Shown here: piece by piece, positions 30,014 through 38,786 of the stretch
How positions within the stretch are numbered: the first letter of the stretch is position 1
Layout of the letters: each line of letters starts with the position of its first letter
IMG/VR virus record: IMGVR_UViG_3300025154_000198
Coordinates: 1-42,013 of that record
Strand: one strand, 5' to 3'
From: a virus
Length of the DNA stretch: 42,013 nucleotides
The notes under the pieces: model-generated
The model's database searches: none
What the model was told of the DNA's origin: nothing
What the model saw: only the letters and a program-made list of their open reading frames with translations
Translations under genes and position numbers: made by a program

Positions 30014-30207
30014 TTTTGCTTCAGCTTCCCTATTTCAAATCCTGAAAAGAATATAAAGATGACTCCTTCTACTGCGTCAAGATTTTCTTTGAAGAAACCA
30101 AGATGATCTGTCAATCTGTGCCCTGGAGTTGTATCAACAATAAGCAATAAAAATCCGAATATTCCTATAAAAGCATAAAATGCGAATCTTATTTTGTTTT
30201 CTTTCAT
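30010..30207 (-). CDS. Two-helix membrane protein
   Basis: A 65-aa protein with two hydrophobic segments (FAFYAFIGIFGFLLLIV and GVIFIFFSGFEIG) and basic ends. It could be a holin or spanin-like late membrane factor. It is coupled to the genes on both sides by short overlaps. Confidence 0.55.
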   Translation of the reverse strand: MKENKIRFAFYAFIGIFGFLLLIVDTTPGHRLTDHLGFFKENLDAVEGVIFIFFSGFEIGKLKQK

Positions 30208-30392
30208 TATTGTTTAGTTTTTTTTCCGAAATAAAACCCTGCAACTAATGTCATCAGCCCGGCAACAACTGTATCAATCTTAAATGCCATTAAAATAAAA
30301 CCACCTACTATAACTAGAATCGCAATAATGTCTTGAGCATCAAATCCATCAACAATCTTTTTGTTAAGTGCCGATTCCTTTTTCTTGCTCAT
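30207..30392 (-). CDS. Two-helix membrane protein, leaderless
   Basis: A 61-aa protein with a basic start (MSKKKESALNKKI) and two membrane segments (IIAILVIVGGFILMAF, VAGLMTLVAGFYFG), a holin-like layout. The ATG (30392) is 7 nt after the CATAAT box of the promoter at 30399-30429, so the mRNA seems leaderless. Confidence 0.6.
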   Translation of the reverse strand: MSKKKESALNKKIVDGFDAQDIIAILVIVGGFILMAFKIDTVVAGLMTLVAGFYFGKKTKQ

Positions 30393-30398
30393 ATATTC

Positions 30399-30429
30399 AT
30401 TATGTCATACCTAGCTTACTCATTGTCAA
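30399..30429 (-). promoter_or_regulatory. Leftward promoter before the membrane genes
   Basis: On the minus strand TTGACA (30424-30429), a 19-nt spacer and CATAAT (30399-30404). It overlaps the stop codon of the fibre gene. The 19-nt spacer is shared with the promoters at 36834 and 38756. Confidence 0.55.
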
Positions 30430-33400
30430 GCTTCTAGTAGTGTGATCGGCACTTCATTTTCCAAACCTCCCCAATAATCATCCTGGTTGATAACAAAGTT
30501 TTCTTCCGAGAAAGCATGGAACAAAACTGTGTAAGTAAGTCCGTCAATATCTGTAAATGTATATAGTGTCTTGGCTTCTTTCAAATCAAGCAATTTCTGG
30601 TGCATATCTCCTCCTGTTATTCTTACAACACTACCTGCAGCGTGTGCACCCACAGCGTTAGCTCCTGTTGATGGAACTCCGGTAAGAGTTGTTGCAGTTA
30701 AACCTGTGTAAGTAAATCTATCTGCCACCCCCGTTGTTGGGTTAATGATTGAACAATACATTGTGCTTCCATTTGGATCTGGAAAACCGCCCAGGGGAGA
30801 AGCATCATCTGAGGACTTGAGAGTGAGTGTTGTTTCCCCTCCTGTTGTAGCGGTTTGCAAAATTGCGATAGGTTCTTCTCCGTCAAGCCAGGTAATATTA
30901 TCAGCACAAAGCAATTTCATATCCCACATATACTTGAAGTCTGGAGCAAGAACATATTTATGAATTACCTTTTTAAGTTTGGGCGTGTTTGCTGATGATG
31001 TCGTTGCAAAAGTTACCTTAAATGAAATCTTCTTGGAATAGACCGCAACACCAAAATTGATAGTGGTTTCAGTTCCGGTGGATGCAGTTCCTAGGCTAGT
31101 CCAATCCGCTTCTGATTCATCTGTTTTGTAAGAAACAACAATCGTGCATCCGCTTGGCATACTTTCATACATCAAAGTAACCGATCTCCTGAGTTTATCT
31201 ATTGAGGGAAGTTGGGCTTCGTCATAAGAAGATTGCAACCAACCCGTAGATATGTATGTGTTTGAGCTAGTTTGATATACATATCCATCATCATTTCCTG
31301 CCATTAGGTTATTCTTAAAGACAGTCATGGCATACCAACTTCTGCTTGTAGCTGAAAAGGCAAGATGGAATCCGTTTCTGTCAAAGAGATAAATTCCTTC
31401 ATATCCTGAAACAGCACTCCCAGGAGTAGGAGCTGTTGCAAAAGCAAGTTTGTCATCCCACTTCTTAATCGCTGTAATCTGTAGATCATGTGGAAACTCA
31501 AACAATTTATCAATAGAAGCGGTGTTAAATACATAAATCTTTTTCTTAATCGTTCCTATAAATAGTAAGGAGTCAAAAGATTCCAAAGATGTAATAACTG
31601 TATGATCAAAATCTCCAACCTTAGTCCAGGTATATTCATCATAGGCATATAGAAAACCCTGATATTGATAATTGTTACCTGTAAGCTGTTGCGGATAACC
31701 ACCTGCCACATAAAGCTTGGAATTATATTCTGTTATTGCAAGAACCCATCCGGGATCACCCGGAACATCAATCGTTTTAGTAAGAGTAAATGTTGAGAAA
31801 TCTGTTGTGGTATAAATCTTAGCCTCAGCTCCAAGTCCGATATACATCTTTTGAGTAGTGCCAAACAGATACATGGCATTTACTGAGGACTCATTTGCGG
31901 TAGCAAATATCTTTACCAATGCGAAATTTGTTCCGTCATAGCTGTAAATTCTCGCATCTCCATTTGTAGTTCCACTTTGAAGTCCAGTTCCAAAATACAT
32001 CTTATTTGATCCACTTAGGGTGCTTAATATAGAACAGTTAATTGAGGTTTCATTTCCAAGAACCCTGAAGTAAGCATCTGATCCTGTAACTGCAGACCAA
32101 GTAGAACCACCATCTGTTGAGGCTGCCATAGTTCCTGCAGAGTAACCTGGAGATGAAGCATCCGCAGCCCAAGCATAATTTTGATCATTGGCTGCTGCTG
32201 CAGTTTTGAGAACAATCCAATAAGTTGTCGTGGCTGAAAGAGAAAACGCAGCCGGAAATTCTACTGTAATCCAACCATAGGTTGCGGTAGTAAAAGCGGT
32301 GATTGTGGTTGCTCCACTATCATTAACCAAAGTTCCTGATGGTTTATCCGTTGAATTGGTTTCAATTCTAACTGTAATATCTCCCGGAGTTCCGGCTGCC
32401 TTTTTAAGATAGACCTGCACAGCTTTCATCTGACAGGCAGCATCTACTTGAAAGCTTTGAGCTTGAGCTGTTTCAGTTCCCCCGGTATCTCCCACGACTT
32501 TATCTGCATCAGTTCCAGTTTCAAACCATTCAAGCCTCCTGGTATCAAACAATTCCGTATAGGTAGAAGCTCCATCCCACGAGTAAATCTTTCCATCCGA
32601 ATCTCCAACTATTTGTGCAGCAGAGGGGTCTACAGAAGTTTCTGTTAATGTGCCGTCTTGAGTTGCATCTATTGTTGGGGTCGTTGTGCCTGTGTAAGAA
32701 GTTAAATATTTTATTGCAATTCTTCCTACAGCACCATTTCCTCCAGCATACATGTAAGTAGATGTTCCACCTGAACCAGCGGCAACAGTCAAAAGATTTG
32801 TTCCTAATGTTCCTTGTTGCGTTGCTATATAAGTAGAACCACCTGAACCACCACCTCCACCACCAGCTTGACCTCCATTACTTCCATTATTTCCATTATT
32901 GGTTATATTTCCAGAAACAGTAACGGTTTTACCTTTTATCATTATAATTCCTCCACCCCTTCCTCCATCACTACCTGCCTGTGAACTATCTTGTCCTCCA
33001 GCACCACCTCCACCACCCATAAAAATAGTATCTAAATCTGCTTCTCCTCCTATTCCACCAGCAGCTCCTGGTGAAGATCCTGATCCAGCAGTTCCCGCAG
33101 CAGCATGTCCAGCACCACCTCCACCATATCTCCCAGGATCACCACCATAAGCACCTCCTCCTGCCATACCATTAGCTGTAGTTGCTGTTGTTCCTGTTCC
33201 TGTAGAAGATTCTCCTTGATAACCAATTAAAGCAGATGAAGATGGACTTCTTCCAGCACCACCTCTGAATCCTTTTCCTGTAGCAGTAATCGTTCCTGTC
33301 ACCGTTACTGTTCCATTTGCATAGAAAGCCAAAATTCCTCCAACAGTCCCATCCCAAGCTTTTGCTGTATAGGTTTTACCAGAATCAATGGTTACATCTG

Positions 33401-34055
33401 TATATTGTTTCATTACTCTGACTTGTGCTCCTGTTCCATAGGTAGCATTAAGAGCATCCGTCAAAGTAATTGTTCCCGCAGAATAACTTGAAATTTCATT
33501 AAACTGATAAGTTCCAGCCCCTGTGCCTTGAGTCTGATGAATCAAAACCTTTTGTCCTGCAGCAAAAGACGCATTAGTTGCAGATAAAGTTGTAGAACCA
33601 GATGTTCCTGTGCAAGCAGAATCAATCGGAGCTTCTGTAGTATCTGCTGATATAGTTAAAGCTTCATCAGAACCATCACCAAAAGCTGATGTCCCGGTTG
33701 TCTGCCTCCATGAATCCAAAACTGTTACATTGACTCCGGCTTGAGTTTGTCCGGCTGAAGAAAAGTTTTTCTCTAATTGGAGTTTTAATTGGCTAGTGGT
33801 ATCAAGTCCATTTGATCGGTAGAACTTACCACCATCATCAAAGAACTCCTGATCATATCCATTAAGCCAGTTAAGTTGAACCCAATGTGGAAAGAATGTG
33901 GAGTCCCGATAATTTGGTTCTCCGGAAGAAAACTTATTTACGAAATGTGGAGCTTCTTTTCGGGAATAATAATGCCTATCAGTTCTAGCCATACGAGCTA
34001 AAAGAAATCCGAAGTCGCCAATCTTGATGTGATACTTACTGTTAATTGCTGCCAT
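30426..34055 (-). CDS. Large tail fibre / receptor-binding protein
   Basis: A 1209-aa protein. The N-terminal 140 residues (INSKYHIKIGDFGFLLAR onward) are probably the virion-binding part. About residues 230-420 are a glycine-rich beta domain (GGGGAGG and like runs). Residues 480-680 contain a carbohydrate-binding-like or anchor-type sandwich (DAACQMKAVQVYLKK, then TYWIVLKTAAAANDQNYAW). About 690-960 repeats KMYIGLG/KLYVAGG/YLFG-type strands like a beta-propeller. The C-terminal 200 residues form another beta domain. It should bind a host surface glycan or protein. An HNH gene overlaps its start by 14 nt. Confidence 0.75.
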   Translation of the reverse strand: MAAINSKYHIKIGDFGFLLARMARTDRHYYSRKEAPHFVNKFSSGEPNYRDSTFFPHWVQLNWLNGYDQEFFDDGGKFYRSNGLDTTSQLKLQLEKNFSSAGQTQAGVNVTVLDSWRQTTGTSAFGDGSDEALTISADTTEAPIDSACTGTSGSTTLSATNASFAAGQKVLIHQTQGTGAGTYQFNEISSYSAGTITLTDALNATYGTGAQVRVMKQYTDVTIDSGKTYTAKAWDGTVGGILAFYANGTVTVTGTITATGKGFRGGAGRSPSSSALIGYQGESSTGTGTTATTANGMAGGGAYGGDPGRYGGGGAGHAAAGTAGSGSSPGAAGGIGGEADLDTIFMGGGGGAGGQDSSQAGSDGGRGGGIIMIKGKTVTVSGNITNNGNNGSNGGQAGGGGGGSGGSTYIATQQGTLGTNLLTVAAGSGGTSTYMYAGGNGAVGRIAIKYLTSYTGTTTPTIDATQDGTLTETSVDPSAAQIVGDSDGKIYSWDGASTYTELFDTRRLEWFETGTDADKVVGDTGGTETAQAQSFQVDAACQMKAVQVYLKKAAGTPGDITVRIETNSTDKPSGTLVNDSGATTITAFTTATYGWITVEFPAAFSLSATTTYWIVLKTAAAANDQNYAWAADASSPGYSAGTMAASTDGGSTWSAVTGSDAYFRVLGNETSINCSILSTLSGSNKMYFGTGLQSGTTNGDARIYSYDGTNFALVKIFATANESSVNAMYLFGTTQKMYIGLGAEAKIYTTTDFSTFTLTKTIDVPGDPGWVLAITEYNSKLYVAGGYPQQLTGNNYQYQGFLYAYDEYTWTKVGDFDHTVITSLESFDSLLFIGTIKKKIYVFNTASIDKLFEFPHDLQITAIKKWDDKLAFATAPTPGSAVSGYEGIYLFDRNGFHLAFSATSRSWYAMTVFKNNLMAGNDDGYVYQTSSNTYISTGWLQSSYDEAQLPSIDKLRRSVTLMYESMPSGCTIVVSYKTDESEADWTSLGTASTGTETTINFGVAVYSKKISFKVTFATTSSANTPKLKKVIHKYVLAPDFKYMWDMKLLCADNITWLDGEEPIAILQTATTGGETTLTLKSSDDASPLGGFPDPNGSTMYCSIINPTTGVADRFTYTGLTATTLTGVPSTGANAVGAHAAGSVVRITGGDMHQKLLDLKEAKTLYTFTDIDGLTYTVLFHAFSEENFVINQDDYWGGLENEVPITLLEA

Positions 34056-34596
34056 TTATTTTTTGTCCTTTCAATCTCCTATGTTTATCCATTTTAGCAT
34101 GACAACTGAGGCATAAAGCAATTCCGTTATTGATAGCGAAACGCAATTCAGGAAAGTCCGAAAAAGGAAATATGTGATGTGCTTCCAAGTCCCCACCTCT
34201 CTTTCCACACATCTGACAGATATAGTTATCTCTTTCAAAGACTGACTCTCTCCAAAGTTTATATTCAAGAGAAGTTCTTACCCTGTGTAGCTCTTTGCCT
34301 TTTCCACCTTTCCAATTAAAGTGTTTCTCCCCCATCATATTAGGTCGGTGCTTCCCTTTCCAGAATCCCACCTTACCCCAGAGGTGGCTTTTCGAACCTA
34401 GATTTGCTTGTCTAACTTTCTCAATAGTTTCAGGACTTCTTTTAATACCTAGAAGTTTTTTGCGTATTTTCAATCTCGTCTTTTTGGTTTGAACTTTTAG
34501 ATAGTTAGGGTGTCCAAGATTGTAATCTTTCAAACCTTTATTCCAAGGGGTATTTCCTTTATTAAATGGTTTGCCTATGACTTTTTTAGTTTCCAT
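34042..34596 (-). CDS. NUMOD3-HNH homing endonuclease
   Basis: A 184-aa protein. The start (KPFNKGNTPWNKGLKDYN) and RRSPETIEKVRQANLGS-type repeats are NUMOD3 DNA-binding modules; the C-terminal part is an HNH domain with CQMCGKRGGDLEAHHIFPFSDFP and ALCLSCHAKMDKH. It lies exactly at the boundary of the large fibre gene, overlapping its start by 14 nt, as free-standing homing genes often do next to their target site. Confidence 0.9.
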   Translation of the reverse strand: METKKVIGKPFNKGNTPWNKGLKDYNLGHPNYLKVQTKKTRLKIRKKLLGIKRSPETIEKVRQANLGSKSHLWGKVGFWKGKHRPNMMGEKHFNWKGGKGKELHRVRTSLEYKLWRESVFERDNYICQMCGKRGGDLEAHHIFPFSDFPELRFAINNGIALCLSCHAKMDKHRRLKGQKINGSN

Positions 34597-34600
34597 ATTT

Positions 34601-35050
34601 TTAACGCCCGATTGCTATCCAATGAATATCAAGACTAGTATGCGTAGCTGAAGTTAAATCCTCCCAGTATATGGTTATGCCTGTTACTGCAGAGGTAGAA
34701 ATTCCGATAGAGAAGTTAGAACTTCCATCAGCTACAGTAACAAAGACTGTGGGAGCAGAATTAAAAACTGTGCCAAAAGATAGAGCTACACTTCCGGCTG
34801 CTGCTGCAGTTCCTGTCCAAGTAGCTGTCCCATGCTCAACCCTTTCATTGGCTTGGAATCCACGAATAACATATGGGGTAGCTTCTGCATCAAGTTTCCT
34901 TGAATCAGAACCCTCATGCGTATGCAATTTAATCAACTGCATTTCAAGAAAAAAAGCGGGATGAAGATGTCTAAGCTCTACTTGACCAGAGCCTATATCT
35001 GATCCTTCAGTTACCGCCTTTGGAGTGGTTTTGAATTGTAAGTAACCCAT
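34601..35050 (-). CDS. H-type lectin-like fibre tip protein
   Basis: A 149-aa protein. The N-terminal part has SDIGSGQVELRHLHPAFFLEM and a His-rich HTHEG stretch. Residues 75-149 (VEHGTATWTG, SFGTVFNSAPTVFVTVADGS, ITIYWEDLTSATHTSLDIHWIAIGR) match the H-type lectin (snail agglutinin) fold with its closing W-x-A-x-G. Such domains bind GalNAc-type sugars as trimers. It is likely part of the receptor-binding tip. Confidence 0.7.
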   Translation of the reverse strand: MGYLQFKTTPKAVTEGSDIGSGQVELRHLHPAFFLEMQLIKLHTHEGSDSRKLDAEATPYVIRGFQANERVEHGTATWTGTAAAAGSVALSFGTVFNSAPTVFVTVADGSSNFSIGISTSAVTGITIYWEDLTSATHTSLDIHWIAIGR

Positions 35051-35052
35051 TT

Positions 35053-35934
35053 TTATCTACCAAAAATTTTGCTTCTTAACTTGCTAACTGTATTTTTGGC
35101 TGCTTGGGTTACACTTCTCAACGCACTACCAATATTTTGAGCCACAGGGGAATTAACAATAGCTTGTAAATTCTTTCCCGGTTGGGAAATTGAACCTACT
35201 CCACTCTTGGTAACTGCCGGATTTGTTGCATAGGATTGCATCTTGGCATTAGCTGCCGGAGATATAATCCCAAGTTTTGATCCAACGTTACCAACTGTTC
35301 CCCAAAACGCTTGACCAAAATTTTTTTCTATATTCTTACCACCTTCGCCTTCTGCAGAAACTCTACTACCGAAATTGGCAATACCAGGCCAGAAACTTCC
35401 CACAACATCTTGTGCCCTAGGAGCTTGATAACCCATTGGCATCATTTCAGCAGACCTAGCAGCTTCTGCTGCTTTGGCTGCCTCTGCTGCTCTTGCAGCT
35501 TTAGTTGTTGCAACCGCACCCATAGGTGCTCCTGTTGAAGCTCCTACTGTGGCTTGTCGCCCTGCTTGCCCAGGTGCTGATGCCGGTGCTCCACCTGCGT
35601 TATTGGTTTGGAACATGGGTTGATTTCCCTGTGCTCCTCCTGCTGGTGCTCCACCCGGAGATCCAATTCCTGCTACTAATGGCACATTTGATGGTGCAAC
35701 CCCTGCAACCCCAGGCAAAGAAGCCGACTCTATTCCAGGTGCTGACCTGATGACTTTCTCTGATCCTGGTGCTGTTGGAGTAATATTGGTTTCTTGAACC
35801 AAATTGCGTTCTGCTGTTCCCACAGCTCCTTTGCCCGGAACTTCAGGTTTCGTTATTCTCATCTCATCCTTTTTACGGGTAAGACTACCTGTTCCTGCTT
35901 TTGCTAGTAATGACGAACCGATTGATCTAATCAT
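35053..35934 (-). CDS. Ala/Gly/Pro-rich virion protein
   Basis: A 293-aa protein of low complexity in the middle (APAGGAQGNQPMF, KAARAAEAAKAAEAARSAEM), an Ala-rich helix and a basic C-terminus (TQAAKNTVSKLRSKIFGR). Its C-terminal part resembles the ends of the 969-aa virion protein in style. GGGAGGTGAATAAAAT precedes the ATG. It is probably a structural or internal virion protein. Confidence 0.55.
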   Translation of the reverse strand: MIRSIGSSLLAKAGTGSLTRKKDEMRITKPEVPGKGAVGTAERNLVQETNITPTAPGSEKVIRSAPGIESASLPGVAGVAPSNVPLVAGIGSPGGAPAGGAQGNQPMFQTNNAGGAPASAPGQAGRQATVGASTGAPMGAVATTKAARAAEAAKAAEAARSAEMMPMGYQAPRAQDVVGSFWPGIANFGSRVSAEGEGGKNIEKNFGQAFWGTVGNVGSKLGIISPAANAKMQSYATNPAVTKSGVGSISQPGKNLQAIVNSPVAQNIGSALRSVTQAAKNTVSKLRSKIFGR

Positions 35935-35954
35935 ATTTTATTCACCTCCCTTCC

Positions 35955-36824
35955 TTAAACGCCTGTCAGATTTATATCTGTAGGCTTACGAACTCTCCTT
36001 AATAATCGTTCTTGTCTTTGTATTTGCACCTCCAAGCGGGTGATTATTCTATCAAGAGAAGGAAGGTTTCCTCCATCCGGTTTTACAACCGAAGTATATT
36101 TATAGTATCTTGCACGATCAGCTTCAAGTGTTTCATAACCTTTAAGCATAAACTTGTGAAGAATATAACCATCCCATTGCTCAGGGACTTCAGCAAGTCT
36201 TGTGAATTTCTTTTCAACCCAAACTCTGTAAGTATCTCCGCTACTTGGAGCATCATCAAAAATCACATACCTTCCTCTTATCTGCCATCCTTTGACTGCT
36301 CCTTGATTATTTCCATCACTATCTACCCTCTCAATTCCGGTAACTCTAGTAACCCCGGTAGAAAAAGTAAATATCTTTGTTGATCCATCTGGGACAATCA
36401 TAGTATCGGTATAAGTTTCAATCCAAGTAATCGGATATAATTCTTCAACCACTTCTGTGCCAAAGATTTCAATATCATCATCAGTAAAGAAATAATTATT
36501 GGAATTTGTATCCCTCATCCTTCTCCTAAAACGAGTGTGAAAAACAGATCCACCTGCGGGAAAAATATCTGAATAGGAAGAAACTGCACCGGAAGCTGCA
36601 TTTTTATATCTAAAACGATAATAATGAGTTCCCTCTACTCCATCAGCATCAGTATATGAAGTGTATCCTGTAGAAAGATCTGAGGCGTAAGTTGTATCAA
36701 TGGAGGTATCGGTAGAAATATCTGCCATTGCTCCTGCAGAATTGGAAGTTGCCCTCTGTATTTCTATTTGATTGTATGTGGAGGTTAAATCGTCAGGATT
36801 TCTTAAATCAAGTTTTACTGCCAT
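35955..36824 (-). CDS. Virion protein with fibronectin-like start, connector-like
   Basis: A 289-aa protein. The first 90 residues look like a fibronectin type III fold (YNQIEIQRATSNSAG, TSYTDADGVEGTHYYRFRYKNAASGAVSSYS). After that FRRRMRDTNSNNYFFTDDDIEIFGTEVVEEL resembles head-tail connector helices, and the C-terminus is helical (LDRIITRLEVQIQRQERLLRRV). It may join the head and the fibres. It starts 10 nt after the promoter at 36834-36864. Confidence 0.6.
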   Translation of the reverse strand: MAVKLDLRNPDDLTSTYNQIEIQRATSNSAGAMADISTDTSIDTTYASDLSTGYTSYTDADGVEGTHYYRFRYKNAASGAVSSYSDIFPAGGSVFHTRFRRRMRDTNSNNYFFTDDDIEIFGTEVVEELYPITWIETYTDTMIVPDGSTKIFTFSTGVTRVTGIERVDSDGNNQGAVKGWQIRGRYVIFDDAPSSGDTYRVWVEKKFTRLAEVPEQWDGYILHKFMLKGYETLEADRARYYKYTSVVKPDGGNLPSLDRIITRLEVQIQRQERLLRRVRKPTDINLTGV

Positions 36825-36833
36825 ATTGATTTC

Positions 36834-36864
36834 ATTATAGACTAAACCCTCTCTGGTTTGTCAA
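36834..36864 (-). promoter_or_regulatory. Leftward promoter before the 289-aa gene
   Basis: On the minus strand TTGACA (36859-36864), a 19-nt spacer and a perfect TATAAT (36834-36839). The ATG is 10 nt after the -10, without a Shine-Dalgarno site. The promoter overlaps the TAG stop of the upstream fibre gene. Confidence 0.75.
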
Positions 36865-38140
36865 CAGAGTGAGCTACTCCAATACCAGGTTTGTCCTTGT
36901 CGTTAATAAAGCCTGTGGGAGAAGCAACTGAACCCGATACTCCGACACCAGGCTTATCTTTCTTTCCAAATATTCCTACCGATTTTGTTATCTTAGCATA
37001 GATATAAGCTGGTAATCTTCCTGCATAGTTAAAGAGTTTTTCAATAGTATCTGAAATTGATATTTGATCTGTTAATATTTTTTGGATAGATTTGATAATG
37101 AACTCTGTGATTGTTACTATGTCGCTTATAACTTTTCCTGCACTCTTGTTTACGGAATCAGTAATAGTTATGACTTCGGTAATAATTTTACCCCTTATAA
37201 AAGTATCAACGACTGTAACAATGTCTGATAAAATTCTTGTTTCATTTCTAATAATGGTATCAACTATTGTTACAACATCTGTAAGAGTTGTTGTCCAATC
37301 AGTATTTGCTGGAAAATCACTTGTTAAATATCTGATAATGACGACACCTGAACTTCCGTTACCTCCTGCAACAGTTTCTCCTGCTCCACCTCCACCACTA
37401 CCTGTATTTACCGCACCACTTGTTCCTGCTGTAGTGGTGTAATGACCACTTCCCCCGATACTTGAACCTCCTGCTGCTACTCCGCTTCCTGAATTATGAG
37501 TGCTTCCTCCTCCTCCTGCTCCGTAATATTTTGTTGAGCCATCATAAATTGTTGAGGATACTCCTGCACCACCTGCACCACCCTCTTTTCCATTTGTTCC
37601 TGATGTGTTTGCTCCAACAGCTCCAGCACCTCCACCTCCTGCTCCTCCGTATGCACTTGTCGAACTTAAATCTCCTCCATCATTACCCTGACCTGCAGTT
37701 CCAGCACCACCAACATCACTACTAACATCATCATTTTGCCCAGCACCACCACCTGAACCTCCTGCTGCTGCGGATTGGTTAGAGCCAGTATTATATGCAC
37801 CTCCTCCTCCACCGCCAACTGCGGTTAATGTAGAAAATACGGAACTACCACCATTACTACCTTTTGTATTTGATGCACCGACATTTCCACCCGCACCAAC
37901 AGTAACTGTATAGGCTTGTGCTGTTACGGCAAAAGAAGCGTCAGACAAAACACCCCCGCCCCCGCCCCCACCAGCATTTCCAGCAGAAGTCCCACCGCCA
38001 CCACCACCACCAGCCACAACTAAAACTGCTACATTTCCTGAATTGTAAACAGTAAAATCAGTTCCACTATCAGCTAGAAGAAAAGTGTGGACTGTATAAT
38101 CACCATCTGTTGTTATTGTTCCGCCCGTAGGTGCTGCCAT
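36842..38140 (-). CDS. Glycine-rich tail fibre with C-terminal repeats
   Basis: A 432-aa protein. TVYNSGNVAVLVVAGGGGGG opens a glycine-rich domain (about 35-270) of the kind found in phage fibres of siphovirus and podovirus type. Residues 280-385 hold about five copies of a unit of some 20 residues with the pattern LSDIVTIVDTIIR. The end has two copies of DKPG(V/I)GV (PGVGVSGSV, PGIGVAHSV). A trimeric fibre with repeated beta modules is likely. It stops at TAG. Confidence 0.75.
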   Translation of the reverse strand: MAAPTGGTITTDGDYTVHTFLLADSGTDFTVYNSGNVAVLVVAGGGGGGGTSAGNAGGGGGGGVLSDASFAVTAQAYTVTVGAGGNVGASNTKGSNGGSSVFSTLTAVGGGGGGAYNTGSNQSAAAGGSGGGAGQNDDVSSDVGGAGTAGQGNDGGDLSSTSAYGGAGGGGAGAVGANTSGTNGKEGGAGGAGVSSTIYDGSTKYYGAGGGGSTHNSGSGVAAGGSSIGGSGHYTTTAGTSGAVNTGSGGGGAGETVAGGNGSSGVVIIRYLTSDFPANTDWTTTLTDVVTIVDTIIRNETRILSDIVTVVDTFIRGKIITEVITITDSVNKSAGKVISDIVTITEFIIKSIQKILTDQISISDTIEKLFNYAGRLPAYIYAKITKSVGIFGKKDKPGVGVSGSVASPTGFINDKDKPGIGVAHSVDKPERV

Positions 38141-38143
38141 ATT

Positions 38144-38179
38144 AGATTAAGTATAGACTAGAGGATTAGTCAACATCAA
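38144..38179 (-). promoter_or_regulatory. Probable leftward promoter before the glycine-rich fibre
   Basis: On the minus strand two choices exist: TTGATG-18-TATACT (38174-38179, 38150-38155) or TTGACT-18-TAATCT (38168-38173, 38144-38149). Either puts the -10 within 10 nt of the ATG. Confidence 0.5.
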
Positions 38180-38189
38180 ACTCCACTTA

Positions 38190-38744
38190 CTAATCGACGT
38201 CGAATTTATAAGTGATTTGGAGGGTATCTCCTGAAACTACATTGATTGCGGAGAATACCTGTCTACCAAGAAGTGTCCCGGTTGAAGCTGCGTTAAGTGC
38301 TCCTGCCTCAGTTACTGCTTTTGTTCCAGTAACAGACCAAGATTTAAGAAGTTGTGCGGTATCATTAGTTACATCCGTAGTTACCCTGGAACAAGTGGCT
38401 GCAGCTCTCTCAAGCCCGGAGTCAACAATCTCCGATTCAAGTGCGGTGTCAGCAGCATCAGCAGCAGTAGTTCCAATTCCAACTGCTAGGTAAGTAAAGG
38501 CTGCCAAAGCTCCATCTCCATTGATTCTTGAGGCAACACCAGCTTTCCCTGCTGTAGTAACTAAGTTTGCAAGGGTTTTGGTATAACCAAAGTTGCCTGT
38601 GAAGTAAGGAATTTGAAGATCTAAATGAAGGAATTTCTTGATTAACTTCCAAAGTTTATTCTCTTTGAAAATCTTTTTGGGTTTACCACTTTTATCAAAT
38701 ACCCGATAGGTAACATTCTCTGTGAGATGAAGTTTAGCGTTCAT
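38190..38744 (-). CDS. Small phage structural protein
   Basis: A 184-aa protein that looks like a known phage structural type: NLVTTAGKAGVASRINGDG, AFTYLAVGIGTTAADAADTAL, RVTTDVTNDTAQL and SGDTLQITYKFDVD are recurring strings in tail or fibre-associated proteins of many tailed phages. The first 45 residues are basic. It ends in TAG TAA, two stops in a row. The ATG is 12 nt after a perfect TATAAT box. Confidence 0.7.
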   Translation of the reverse strand: MNAKLHLTENVTYRVFDKSGKPKKIFKENKLWKLIKKFLHLDLQIPYFTGNFGYTKTLANLVTTAGKAGVASRINGDGALAAFTYLAVGIGTTAADAADTALESEIVDSGLERAAATCSRVTTDVTNDTAQLLKSWSVTGTKAVTEAGALNAASTGTLLGRQVFSAINVVSGDTLQITYKFDVD

Positions 38745-38755
38745 AGCAATAATTC

Positions 38756-38786
38756 ATTATAACACCAACTCAAATCAGGTTGTCAA
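38756..38786 (-). promoter_or_regulatory. Leftward promoter before the 184-aa structural gene
   Basis: On the minus strand TTGACA (38781-38786), a 19-nt spacer and a perfect TATAAT (38756-38761), 12 nt before the ATG at 38744. It overlaps the 3' end of the glycosyltransferase gene. Confidence 0.75.

Noticed and set aside
32899-33150. Rightward Pro-rich frame opposite the large fibre gene
   Set aside because: It is the antisense of a glycine-rich domain (GGN codons read as Pro); no ribosome site.
37462-37725. Rightward Leu/His-rich frame opposite the glycine-rich fibre
   Set aside because: Again the antisense shadow of glycine-rich codons.
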